A DNA stretch of 64,000 bases from Nephrocerus scutellatus (Eukaryota > Arthropoda > Insecta > Diptera > Pipunculidae), in the NCBI GenBank assembly GCA_947095585.1, contig OX352761.1, positions 34,625,777 to 34,689,776 of the forward strand, read 5' to 3'. Of this stretch, positions 31,557 to 41,948 are shown piece by piece. The notes beneath the pieces are model-generated. The model was not told where the DNA came from, made no database searches, and was given only the letters and a program-made list of their open reading frames with translations. How positions within the stretch are numbered: the first letter of the stretch is position 1; each line of letters opens with the position of its first letter. The position numbers and the translations under genes were made by a program.

Positions 31557-32055
31557 ATAATGGAAACCAGTTCAACAGTGATTGAGACAAGAAATCTTCA
31601 AAAAGAGTTCCAGATATATGAGAGTACTGGAAACATTACTAAAAACCTACATAAGCTGTTAGATGCAATAATGACAATGCAGCCTACTACAATTGAAAGC
31701 GAAAGGACATTCTCAGCTTGTCAAACTTTTGTACCAAAAAAAGATCGTCTTTGAGTGATTACTCGCTTAATTGCCTTTCTTTTTTAAAAACTTATTTCTT
31801 GAATAAACAAGAAATTTAACCAAAGAATTAATTATTACAATTATTTATTATTATAACAATCTGAAATAATTTTGTGCTAATTTTTTAATGTATATAGGTT
31901 AATATTTGTGTACTTATGTACATATTTTACATGTTTAAATAAATTAAATGTTGCCTCAAAACCCACTTTAATGTAATATTTTGAATTTTCCCGGGATTCC
32001 CGGGAAATTTAATTTTTAATTCCCGATTCCCGAGAACAAAAAATAGGCGGGAAAT
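31557..32055 (+). pseudogene. hAT transposase C-terminal dimerisation region and 3' end
   Basis: The frame 31560-31754 reads KNLHKLLDAIMTMQPTTIES, then ERTFSACQTFVPKKDRL. This is the conserved C-terminal hAT dimerisation block (the PTS-x-E-s-ER-x-FS pattern), followed by a stop where RLSxxSL would continue. About 220 bp of AT-rich sequence leads to the right end, with CCCGGGATTCCCGGGAAATT and GGCGGGAAATGATACCCTCT. The ends are only imperfect inverted repeats of the left end (AGGGGATGA versus AGAGGGTATCA). No 8-bp target duplication could be identified. Confidence 0.75.
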
Positions 32056-32585
32056 GATACCCTCTAAGTGCAATCCTTTACCTATCTCGGGTCAACTGTA
32101 GCAGCCGATAAAAGCATGGAATCAGAAATACGCGCACGGTTTCTTAAAGCCAACAAAGCGTGTCTGTCTGTCAAAACTCTTCAAATCCAGGAATTAAACC
32201 ATAGCATCCAAGCTGCTGGTATATAAGACAATGGTAATACCAGTACTTACATATGGATCCGAGACTTGGTTACTTGCAAAAAGCATTCTGATCTATTAGC
32301 CGCGTTCGAGAGAAAAGTCTTACGGAGAATTGTTGGCCTCGTATGTGAGGAAGGACGATTCCGGAAACTCTATAATGATGAGATGATGATGAGGACTCCT
32401 AGCTCGTATGAGCGAAGATGATCCTGCTCGGAAAATCCTTTGCGGTAGGATTTATGGAACACGACAGCGAGCCGGCCAAGCCTACGCTGGAAGGATGGCA
32501 TAGACCAGGACGCCCAGAGTTTAGGGATTTTTTGCAGGAGGCCAGGACCGGACACCGGTTGTAGAGCCAAATATGATGATGATGA
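32056..32585 (+). pseudogene. RTE-like LINE (subfamily a), 3' part
   Basis: The plus strand reads SFTYLGSTVAADKSMESEIR, ARFLKANKACLSVKTLQ, then FERKVLRRIVGLVCEEGRFR. The 3' block follows, with ARKILCGRIYGTRQRAGQAY and a (GAT)n end (ATGATGATGATGAA). It is the downstream half of the element broken at 28499. Several stops. Confidence 0.8.
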
Positions 32586-32924
32586 ACTTTCATCCTCATC
32601 AGTTCAGCCGTCTTGGCTCTAGAGTGGACACGGACAGAAAGAGATTTTTTTTGCTTTTACTGACTCAGGAGATATGGAAATGGGTAAATCTGCAAAAATC
32701 CCGAGTTCAAATATTTTCATGATTACTATACTTCCTTTTACTAATAAAAGAAAGTAAAATGACTTTAAATTGAATAATACAAACTAGGGGCCGGTTTATA
32801 CGTAAAACAGGCTACGGGCAACCGGTTTTGTATAAAGTATGGAATAATTGCGATTAAAATAAATTTTAATAAATATGGTCGCAATTCAACCGTAATTCAT
32901 TAAATTTTTAAGTTTGGAAGATTT
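32586..32924. other. Unassigned, no gene seen
   Basis: AT-rich spacer; no domain recognised. Confidence 0.4.
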
Positions 32925-33137
32925 TTTTATATTTAAACTTATTTCCTAGGGAGAACTCCCTGAATGGTGGGCTAAGCCCAAGGAATGTTATTTACAATAT
33001 ATCACATTCAACTCATTTATATCCAGTTTCAATTTATTTTCTCAGAATTCTCCCGGATTCATTGAAAAAAAGTAATGCGGAAAACGATCACAAAACTAAA
33101 GCGACGCGAGTCATACTGCTTTAATCAATAGATCATG
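32925..33137 (-). mobile_element. L2-group LINE 3' UTR fragment
   Basis: The minus-strand end matches the 3' UTR at 22188-22460: GGGCTTAGCCC, CATTCAGGGAGT-TCTCCCT and a GATATATTGTAAAT hairpin centre, ending in ATATAAAAAAA. No coding part. Confidence 0.7.
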
Positions 33138-33656
33138 GTCAGAAGTTAAGTCAACACAATGCATTTTATATCAACAATTAATTATGAGGACAATAGCTTC
33201 CTTCAACATTTATTCCCCCTATTCTGCTGATAGCTAACCTACGTTTGTCTAAGCCAACGAAAACCCGTGAAAAATTATGGATGAGCATAATGGAATTTGC
33301 TCGGAAAGTCTTTTTGTGTATGGTTTATGGGATATGACACCGGAGTAGGCCTAATCTTCATTGGAACTATGACTTAGACCATAACGTCCAGGGTGCCAAA
33401 GTACGCCACTGGGTCAAAGTCGTCATATACATAGCAAATGTTCTTTTATTCAGTAATAAGCAATAGCTAACCGATGGCATATTGATTTGAAGATACCTAC
33501 ATTTCGTAAAATTCGGTAACTTACTGTAGTAGGATTTTCGTGGAGTTATGTCTGAATGTAGCAATGAACACAACACACGACAGCTAGAAGTTAAGTCAAC
33601 ACAATGGATTTTATATCAACAATTAATTATTAGAACAATAGCTTCCTTCAACATTT
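33138..33656 (+). repeat. Direct repeat pair, about 70 bp, enclosing RTE scrap
   Basis: AGAAGTTAAGTCAACACAAT through AGCTTCCTTCAACATTTA occurs at 33138-33210 and again at 33588-33655 with about three changes. Between them, 33275-33420 matches the RTE 3' block (GCTCGGAAAGTCTTTTTGTG, TGGTTTATGGGA). This could be two ends of an unknown element or a local duplication. Confidence 0.65.
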
Positions 33657-34040
33657 AAACAGTTTTGTATCTCCTAAATCATACATAGTTTGTTAAAGGA
33701 TGGTATTATTGTACCGGCATTTCTCCTAAGTGTTGCCTTAAAACAATCAGCATCCCTGGCTCACGAATATTTATTGACCACTTTATTTGCTGTTGGCATG
33801 TTGATTAAAATCTCTTTTGAGATGATACAACATCAGTACCGACAGCCGCCGCCTTCACTGCCTACCAACACGAACACAACAACGGATTTTTTTCTTATTT
33901 CCTTCCTTCTGCACAAAATTCCGTTGTGTTCTCAAACAGCCGATTTAGCGGAGCCAAGTAACGTCAAATTGTCTCTTGATGCAGATATGTATATTGATTT
34001 CTGGACCCACGTTGGTTTACTAACCTATTTGCCTTTTTGT
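33657..34040. other. Unassigned; open frame without recognised domain
   Basis: A 133-residue plus-strand frame (33690-34091) covers this stretch, but its C-terminus runs out of frame over RTE sequence and it contains no recognised motif. I do not call it a gene. Confidence 0.35.
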
Positions 34041-34041
34041 T

Positions 34042-34748
34042 TTGTTCGACAAGCAACAACAACCACTGCACCTGCTGTTCATCGATTTTGAGAAGGCGTT
34101 TGACAGTGTCAACAGACAGTTTACCTGGCTCGCCTTGCGCAGGCGAGGTATACCCGATAAACTGATAGCTATTATTAAAGCAACCTATGATGGCTCTAAA
34201 TGTCAAGTGCTGCATAGAGGAAAGCTGTCGAGATCCTAAGTGGGGTACGACAAGGTTGCATTCTATCGCCGATACTTTTTTTGTTGGTGATTAGCGATGT
34301 ACTTCGCGCAGCTTTATCTACTGGAAACGGAGGAATTCGTTGGACTCTTACATCTCAACTCAAACATCTGGACTACGCTGACGACGTTTGTTTACTCTCA
34401 CACAGAATTATGGAGCTGCACCAAATGACAACAAATGTGGAGATGGAGGCAAATGTTGCGGGTTTGAAGATTAATACTGCCAAAACCAAAAGCATCAACG
34501 TCGGGACTAACTCAGTAACTCAAGTTAACATTGCTGGACAGCCGGTAGAGAGAGCGGAGAGTTTCCAATATCTTGGGAGTATTGTCTCGACCGAAGGTGG
34601 AACCGAACAGGACATTGTCAACCGAATCAGCAAAGCAAAATCGGTGTTTGGAATGATGTCCATGATATGGCGAAGCAATGCGATCAGCTTAAACACCAAG
34701 CTGCGACTGTTCCGCTCAAATGTTGAATCTGTGCTGTATGGGTGCAGC
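34042..34748 (+). pseudogene. RTE-like LINE (subfamily b), 5' part
   Basis: The plus strand reads LLFIDFEKAFDSVNRQFTWL, with the catalytic D in DFEKAFD, then RRRGIPDKLIAIIKATYDGS. A frameshift follows at about 34237, and the next frame reads AALSTGNGGIRWTLTSQLKH, LDYADDVCLLSHR (YADD catalytic box) and SFQYLGSIVSTEGGTEQDIV, ending in SVLYGCS at 34748. Here a CR1 element interrupts the codons. The RT core is nearly complete apart from one frameshift. Confidence 0.85.
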
Positions 34749-36668
34749 ATGCCCATCTTCGGCGAGTCAAATTCGCCTACGACCGAAAATTAAGGCAAAA
34801 AAGACTACAATGTCCTATAGGTAGTAAAAATTTTTGGTCTTTCGTGAAAAGAATCAAAAATTCAGCCTCGTCGTCGATTCCAACGCTCATTTATAATGAC
34901 ATTCCAGTTGTCAGCTCTATGGACAAGGCCAATCTGTTTGCTGCGCATTTCGCAGCTAGCTCTACGCTTCCAGATTGTGCATTGCCGCCTCCTGCACCTC
35001 AGAGTATTGAACACTCTATGGGACAGATATTTTTTCGTACTCGTGCAGTTGCCAGAGTTTTAAATGATCTTAACACATACAAATCCGCTGGTCCAGATGG
35101 TATTTCTCCATTAGTTCTGAAGAGGTGTTCTTCCAAGCTGGCATTACCATTGCGTAAGCTTTTCCATCTATCCTATTCTTCTGGACTCTTCCCGAGAAGT
35201 TGGAAAACAGCATTTGTCCAGCCCATACCCAAAAAAGGCGAACCGTCGTCTCCTTCTTCGTACCGACCCATAGCACTTACATCCATTCTTTCCAAGGTCA
35301 TGGAAACGCTGATCAATTATCAGCTTAAGAAATATCTTGAAACCAACGTAATCCTTAGTGACCGGCAGTATGGGTTTCGTGGGCAACGTTTTACTGGTGA
35401 TTTGATGGCATATCTCACCGAACAGTGGAACCGATCTTTGCATCATTTTGGAGAAAGCAAAGCTGTTGCACTCGATATTTCAAAGGCATTTGACAGAGTT
35501 TGGCATCAAGCTCTTTTGTCTAAAATGCGTGCTTATGGTGTCGATGATAAACTGCTTCAATTGATTAGAAGCTATCTTTTGGACCGCTCAATTCAAGTTG
35601 TTTTAGACGGTTTCAAATCTGAAATACACCACATAAATGCTGGCGTTCCCCAGGGCTCTGTTCTGTCCCCGACACTCTTTCTCATTTTTATTAATGATCT
35701 CTTATCTGTGACTTCTAATCCAATTCACTCTTTCGCTGACGACAGCACCTTCAGCTTCTCATATAAGTTTGAGGAACGTCCCTCCACCTCTGATGTGGAA
35801 CTCAAACAACTTCGTATGTTAAGCACGTTAAATTCTGACCTTGACAGCATAATACAATGGGGAGAAAACAATCGAGTAGAATTTAACGCTTCCAAAACCC
35901 AATGCTGTCTCCTATCGTCCAAGCGAATCCTAAACCCCATGCCATTATCCATGAATGGCACTTGCATCGAGGAAACTGAAAATCTCGCAATTCTCGGTAT
36001 GTGCGTTAACGACAAGCTTCGTTGGAATGACCACATATTTACCGTCGCTAAAAATGCTGCGAAATGTTTAGGTTTTCTAGCCCGGTGCAAGAAATATTTC
36101 ACTCCCTCTGATCTGGCTACCATTTACAAGGCTTTTATTCGCCCAAAACTTGAGTACAATTGCCATATCTGGTCTGGTGCGCCTAAGACTACTTTGCATC
36201 AGCTAGATAGAATACAAAACCGCGCGATAAAACTTATCGGTGACGAAAATAAAGCGAAATCGATTGATTCGCTTGAACACCGCAGGAACGTTTCTTGCTT
36301 GTCACTGTTTTATCGCTTCTTCTACCAGCGGTGCTCAAGAGAAATAGCCAGCTGCATGCCACCTATCCTTGAATTCAACCGCAATACTCGTGGCGCTCTA
36401 AATGCTCATCAGTTTACCCTTAAGCCCATCTTCGGACGTACAGTTAAATTCAGGGATTCGTTCTTCAGCTGTACAACTCGTATGTGGAATGCTCTGCCAA
36501 GCTCTGTCTTCCCACATCACTATGATCCACAGGCATTCAAAACACAAGCTCATAGACATCTCCTCTTTTCTCCTCCTCTTCCTTAACGCCCACGCTGTGC
36601 CAAGCATATAGCCGAGCATTATAAGGGTGCGAACCCCTTGAAGCGTGCGCGAATTATAAAAAAAAAAA
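34749..36668 (+). mobile_element. CR1-like LINE RT, long open frame, inserted in RTE
   Basis: An unbroken frame of about 612 residues runs to a stop at 36586. It has a linker, TYKSAGPDGISPLVLKRCS (RT block 1), SSYRPIALTSILSKVMETLI, LDISKAFDRVWHQALL (first catalytic D), AGVPQGSVLSPTLFLIFIND, and HSFADDSTFSFS (FADD in place of YADD). The thumb follows (YKAFIRPKLEYNCHIWSGA), then the terminal CTTRMWNALPSSVFP. The endonuclease and ORF1 are missing, so this is a 5'-truncated copy. It ends in (A)11 at 36657-36668. The first codons (34742-34748) come from the host RTE and the apparent start is GTG. I place it in the CR1/L2-related group; the clade is unsettled. Confidence 0.9.
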
Positions 36669-37075
36669 GCACTTGGAAGGTGACCGCTAGTTCCACAAAA
36701 AGATTTCAAACGTTCGTAAATCTTAAGGGGTCGGAACATCTTAAGGGTTTTCTGGCCTAACCGTATCTCTAACGAACACCTTTACCAGAGAACGGTTCAG
36801 GAGCCAATAGGCACAACCATCCAACGACGGAAGTGGCAGTGGATTGGTCATACACTCCGAAAAGTTCCATAGCAAACTACGCAATGCAATGGAATGGATG
36901 GTAGAAGAACGGGTCGTCCGAGAAATAAATGGTGCAGAACAGTTGAGGAGGAGTCACGGCAATTGGGGAGGAGTTGGAGAGAGCTGAAGCTCATTGCCAG
37001 GAACCGCACGCGATGGCGCGTAGGCGTAGTAGAGGCCCTAGTACCCATAAGGGGATATAGGACATAAGTAAGTAA
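36669..37075 (+). pseudogene. RTE-like LINE (subfamily b), 3' part
   Basis: It resumes exactly where the left part stopped: STWKVTASSTKRFQTFVNLK. It then runs through a decayed region to VDWSYTPKSSIANYAMQWNG and GEELERAEAHCQEPHAMARR, the usual C-terminal RTE block. Joining 34748 to 36669 restores the common YGCxTWxVT pattern, which proves the CR1 copy inserted later. Confidence 0.85.
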
Positions 37076-37160
37076 ACTAAGTGTTCTAATTACCAAGTAA
37101 AGTATTTGGAAGTTGTTTAATGTATACAATTTTCCTAACCTTAAATCGAAATGACTGCTA
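37076..37160. other. Short unassigned spacer
   Basis: AT-rich; no feature recognised. Confidence 0.4.
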
Positions 37161-37356
37161 CTTGCCGATAGAGGATATGGAATATCTACGCATCCTTTTT
37201 AATACGCACTTTAAAATACACTCCAAACAAAGGATAATTTTCGAAAAGTGCTTTGGGCAATTGAAAAAATTTTTCCAAATTTTGTGTTACAAAGTTCGGG
37301 TAGCCCATAATAAACGGCCTGTTGTAATTGTGGCATGTCTAGTATTACATAATTAA
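37160..37356 (+). pseudogene. PIF/Harbinger transposase C-terminal fragment
   Basis: The frame contains FNTHFKIHSKQRIIFEKCFG, QLKKFFQILCYKVRVAHNKR and IVACLVLHN. This is the conserved end of DDE_Tnp_4 (PIF/Harbinger) transposases: an R-x-x-x-E-x-x-FG-x-LK-x-x-F block with the last acidic residue, then the ACxxLHN motif. The upstream catalytic blocks are absent. It is followed by H-family sequence, and no Harbinger terminal repeats were found. Confidence 0.75.
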
Positions 37357-37384
37357 GCAAAAAATTTTAATTATAGAAATGACT

Positions 37385-37516
37385 CGAGCCTCAGGGCCGA
37401 AGAGCTCTAATATAATTTTTTTTAAAAACTAACCCCGTTTTCTTAAAATTTTGTACAAATGTGTATCTTCGATTAGAGAATTTACATGGAAGAATTTAAT
37501 TGTTATGGGTTGCTTT
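37385..37516 (-). mobile_element. H-family fragment (H7a), left end
   Basis: One inverse monomer, then TCGATTAGAGAATTTACATG and TTATGGGTTGCTTTTT. It is directly followed by the start of another H copy. Confidence 0.8.
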
Positions 37517-37955
37517 TTAATTCTCTTTAGGAACTTCGCGTGCCCGTGGCTGGCTGGCACACCAAATCTTGTGATCAATTTTTACGGGCTTTACACTTCC
37601 TAAAGCCCGATTTTATTTAAACTTTGCACACATCTGTATCTCGCTGACTACACTTTCCATTAAAATTTAGTGCCCCTAGGGCTCCGGGGCTCCCATACAA
37701 ATATTAAACAAAGTTAACCCGATTTTCTTCAAATTTTATACGCATGTGTATCTCCGATGGACCACACTTTTTGTAAAAATTTGGAAGTGATCGGTCCCCG
37801 TGGTCAGGGGGCACCCATACACTTTTTGGAAAAATTTGGTAGTGCTCGGACCTCGTGGTCGGGGGCTCGCTTGCAAATGTTTTTAAAAATGTACCCGATT
37901 TTCTTCAAATTTTATACACATGTGTATAATTTTTATGGGCTGTTTTTTTTTAGTT
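37517..37955 (-). mobile_element. H-family element (H7b)
   Basis: Starts TAATTCTCTTTAGGAACTTC, has CGTGCCCGTGGCTGGCTGGC, three to four inverse monomers with TACGCATGTGTATCTCCGAT, and ends at TTTTTATGGGCTGTTTTTTT. Confidence 0.85.
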
Positions 37956-37959
37956 TTCT

Positions 37960-38225
37960 ACGTTCTTCCTTTGGCCTTTGGTCTTTTTTCTTTTGCTTAG
38001 CAGCCAGTTCTTTCGAGTTCATTTCGCTCAACCTGTTCTTTGAAATATTGCGACAACATCTCATTTCTTCCTTCAATCAACTGAAAGAACTTTTCCTTAA
38101 AAAGGTTTTGAATAATCTTACGATTTTTTTGCTCTATCCGTGGGAATCCTCGTCTGTGTTTCCAATAATCTGGCTATGTTTGTATATAGTCCAGAATCTT
38201 GTTTGCTGGTCGAAGTTAATGGCAA
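37960..38225 (-). pseudogene. Unrecognised charged, helical coding remnant
   Basis: The minus strand reads INFDQQTRFWTIYKHSQIIG, then after a frameshift IEQKNRKIIQNLFKEKFFQL and IEGRNEMLSQYFKEQVERNE, followed by a basic K/R tail. It looks like a charged coiled-coil C-terminus, as found in Myb/SANT-like or MADF proteins that accompany some transposons. The nearby PIF/Harbinger fragment is a possible partner, but it lies on the other strand. I do not recognise the gene. Confidence 0.3.
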
Positions 38226-38367
38226 TGCATCAAATTTTTGCGTGTTAAAGGTTAAAAGATGTGAAGCGGTAAGGAAATTTTTGAAATTAATGGACTCGGT
38301 GACAGTGGAGATCTGGTAAGTGTTGTCGGGCCTCTATTACCTATTGGTGATATAATAGAGGTATTGT

Positions 38368-39690
38368 GGTACAGTAGTCCCCCGATAATGTGAACTAATT
38401 CAAAGAAGGCGTTTTCGGATTTAAGAGGGATTCACATTAGTGGATTTTTTTCAGTTCTTATAAACTGATTAAAACAACTTTGTATCCATTTATAACAACA
38501 CAAAATAATAATTTCTTAAAGCGCAGTTTCAACATTTATTAGGTTCAGAAAAAAATAACAAATAGAATAGTACATCTTAATTACAAGTTCACACTTCATT
38601 TCAAAAAGTAAAAAACATTTATATCGGCTTAGTATCAATTCTTGGTAAAATAATTTGTTTTTTTTGGACTGTCGAATAGCTTGACTTGATCTTTCTATTG
38701 CTACTGCCTTTAACATGCATAATCAAGAAGCGTATTTGTACATTTTATTGCTTGGGAGCTCGTTATTTGAGAAGCAGCTGGAGTCACTTCTTCGCTTTCA
38801 TTCTCCGAAATTTCCTCAGTCGGTCCAGGTTCAGTGCTCTCTACGATGTTTCAGTCTCAAACTTCTTGCATTGAAATGTTGCGTTCTGTATCTATAACTC
38901 CAAGGAATTTCTTGCAACTCTCTTTGAAGCTGAGTTTCGGGCAGTGTCTTCCGTAATTAAATAAATGGAATTAAATCTTCATCTTCCCAGTTATCGTCTT
39001 TTAGCAGTATACATTTAAAGCACTTAGTAATAGAGGAGGAAGCGGGGAGCTGCTCCAAAGATAATTTTAAGTTCATTAAGTCTCAAGGTTAATTTTTTTA
39101 TCCCAGCAGCAGCAGTCGCGAGAAGCTAGGCCTTGGACCGCAACGGTCTGTCGCGCCGAATATTATTATTATAAATCAGTGGAACTTTGAAACCCAAAAA
39201 GCTCTGGGGCATTTAGACTTTCCGAAAATTAATGGAGTGATGCTTTCCAGTTGCATTCGTGAATGCCAAAAACGTTATCTATCCATTCCTTGCTAGTTTT
39301 TCTTTCCGGTGCTGTATATTCAGTAGACAAAACGAGTGTTTTACTATGAAGAAGCTTCCAAAATAGACCGGTTTCATTAGCATTATAGATGCGTTGTGGT
39401 GTAAGATACATTGCTCGGATTAAAGGGAAAAACTGCACTTTTATTACACCACCTGAAGTTTCTGTATGTATCACTCATTTTATCAGATAGAAATCTCTTC
39501 TCCAAATATCTTTGAGGACCAACTTCACCAAATTAATTGTATACGTCGACAACAGGTACCTCGTTTGTACATCCAAGATCCAACCATCTAACTGAAAGTA
39601 GATTATTGTCAACGCAGGAAAATTGATTAAGTTCAAATCAATTATTAAAACCAATAAAAATACGTAATTGATTCTTAAACATTTTTAATG
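38368..39690 (-). pseudogene. pogo/Tigger-type transposon remnant
   Basis: The low-coordinate end ACAGTAGTCCCCCGATAATG has the look of a pogo/Tigger terminal repeat. On the minus strand 39474-39229 reads TPQRIYNANETGLFWKLLHS, the first catalytic block of DDE_1 pogo/jerky transposases. The usual D of NADET is changed to N. NATGKHHS-like and GKS-PRAF-like codons follow to about 39180, where a SINE scrap interrupts. Further decayed, acidic C-terminal codons run to about 38720. The second terminal repeat was not found. Confidence 0.75.
39116..39172 (+). mobile_element. SINE tail fragment in pogo remnant
   Basis: GCGAGAAGCTAGGCCTTGGA, CCGCAACGGTCTGTCGCGCC and GAATATTATTATTATAA: only the last 57 bp of the tRNA-SINE, so a severely 5'-truncated insertion. 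Confidence 0.85.
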
Positions 39691-39955
39691 TGAGGTGATT
39701 CCAATTGGGTACACCTGCTGTCGAGCAGAGACTGTCTTCCTGCTGGTTTCAGAGTTTCAAAATTATAGTCCTTACCCACTACATCATATCGAAAAAGTTA
39801 TTAAGTTTGAAGATAGGAAGTCAAGGAACTTACCATGGCCTTCAATAAAGTGCTGTCTGCTTCCTACCCACTTATTCGTCCAAGAGGAAAGAAGATACTA
39901 CAGAGCCGCAGAAAACTTTTCAATTTAGCTAAAGTCACAAGAGTAGAGACTGATT
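39691..39955. other. Unassigned, no gene seen
   Basis: A 77-residue plus-strand frame has no recognised motif; it may belong to the pogo remnant. Confidence 0.35.
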
Positions 39956-39959
39956 TGCC

Positions 39960-41635
39960 TAAAAAGGGAGGGCAGCGTAGTGATCGCTTATGCGGATGAT
40001 GTTGCTATTGCCGTCACAGGGAAGCACCTAATACATTAAAGGAGCTCCTACAAAATGCTTTTAATAAGCTAACGAGATGGGCGCATCGTTTGCGGTTTAG
40101 GGGTAAACCTTCATAAAACTGAACTTGTCCTCTTCACAATGAAATACAAAATCCCTTCCTCTATTAGGGGTATTAGCTTAACTTTATCTGACGAAGACAA
40201 ATATCTGCGTGGTCTTCTGGATAGAAAGTTAAGCTGTAAGCCAAACATACAAGAAAGAGTTCGAAAAGTCACAGTGGCATTCTGCCATTGAAAACAAATA
40301 GGGTCTTCAACCCCATATCACTCATTGGCTATCTGGGTAGGCGTAGTAAGACATACACTTTTATACGGTTTGGCTATATGGTGGACTATCTTGATAAAAC
40401 AGTTAGTCGTGACAAGCTAAGCAAAGTCCAAAGATAAGCTTATTTATGTATGAACGGAGCACTTCGCACAACTCCCTCTACCACACTAGACATTCTGTAC
40501 ACCACTCGACATCTTGAGTAGGCAAGTAGCTGCTAGCGCGGCTATTCGCCTCAGTGCAATCTCCCAGTGTCCTAGGAATGAAATCGGGGACTCATCTGTT
40601 CTGAATTCTTTCAGGTTTCCACGGGGCAGCACACACTAAACCCTTCCACAACTCCAATTAAACAAAAACTTCCACCTCACCATCCGCTCCATATCATTCT
40701 GGGAAGGCGTTCATTTGGCAGATGAATAAATACATTTTCACACAGACGGATCAAAAACTGTTGATGGGGTTGGCGGAGGTGTTTTTTTCAAAAAGGCTAA
40801 ATCTTAGTCTCTCTTTCCGTCTTCCTAATCATTCTAGTGTCTTTCAGGCAGAGCTTTATCTTTCACATCTTCTTGGGTAGCCAAGCTGCGTTAAAATTCC
40901 TGGGATCAGTCTCTACGAACTCTCTTGTAGCCCTAAACTGCCGATCATCTCTCAAGGAGATACCGGATCAGTTTAAAATTCACCTGTATTGGATGCCGGG
41001 GCATAGAAATTTTCCGGGAAATTGTAATGCTGATAATCTCGCCAAACATGGAACTGCACTGCACCTTTTACCTGGAAATGGTTCCTTAGGCATACCTATC
41101 GCTACATGTAAACTAATGTTAAAACAGGATGTTACGGAGAAAAGTAACGGAAGGTGGCCACACGGAACAACTTGTCTAGCGACAAAGCAGATCTGGCCCA
41201 AGCTCCAAGTGTTTGATCTCTCAGAAAATATTGCATATCAGTGCTATAATAAGTGTCATTACTGGACACTGTCTAACAGGCAAGCATGCAGCAAGGCTCG
41301 GCGTATTCTCAAACGACTTCTGCAGAAGCTGCATGGACGACGAGGAGGAAGAGACCACTCTCATTCCTTCTCTGTATATGCCAAGCCATCCTTCTAAAAC
41401 GTAAGCTCCATCTAGGAGCATTATTTTATAATGACCTTAGTAATCTGACAAATACTCTGGCATTAGTATAGTCTCGTGCGCTTCATACGAAGCTCTAAAT
41501 GGTTCAACGAGTAGGGAAAATAATTTTCTCGATCCGTGTGGTATCACAATGGACCATTATTGGTCTTCTAGGTGTTTCGGTTTTTCCAACGATTGCCACT
41601 TTAACCTAACCTAACCTAGGCTCATAGTACACCTT
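39960..41635 (+). pseudogene. I/LOA-group LINE: RT end, RNase H, 3' tail
   Basis: The plus strand begins at the palm SVIAYADDVAIAVTG (about 39978) and continues with GVNLHKTELVLF, KYLRGLLDRKLSCKPN and RHTLLYGLAIWW. An RNase H domain follows, with THTDGSK-like codons (about 40735) and IHLYWMPGHRNFPGNCNADN (GH block, frame 40837-41397). The C-terminal zinc-type block reads ITGHCLTGKHAARLGVFSND, FCRSCMDDEEEET. The 3' UTR ends in AACCTAACCTAACCT (about 41611-41627). Many frameshifts; it is 5'-truncated before YADD. Confidence 0.8.
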
Positions 41636-41831
41636 TAAAATGTCACGTGCTGAAAAATTAAATTCATTTGCAGAATAATTTTTAATTAATAAAACATTTT
41701 AATTGTAATTTTTTAAAAATATACCCTACTTCTTAAATTTTGTATTAAAATAAAATTGTTTCTCATAAAAGACAGTTTATTACCTTCAGAAATTATTTTA
41801 TATTCGTTAATATCGAACAAAAACGAGTCCA
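41636..41831. other. Unassigned AT-rich spacer
   Basis: No feature recognised. Confidence 0.4.
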
Positions 41832-41948
41832 TTTTTAAATTCTCTATATGTTACGAAATTTAGGCGTTCAAGTTCATGAAGGATTTTGCATATAAAACAC
41901 AACACAAGTTTATTAATTTAAAAATAACAATTTTAATAAACAAACAGT

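Noticed and set aside
33690..34091. 133-residue open frame
   Set aside because: No recognised motif, and its end overlaps RTE codons in a different frame.
34742..34748. GTG as genuine start of the CR1 frame
   Set aside because: These codons belong to the interrupted RTE; the CR1 copy is 5'-truncated and has no authentic start.
35168..35446. Minus-strand frames within the CR1 element
   Set aside because: Complementary shadows of the RT.
41611..41627. Internal telomere repeat
   Set aside because: Only about three AACCT units, placed exactly at the 3' end of a LINE; best read as its tail.
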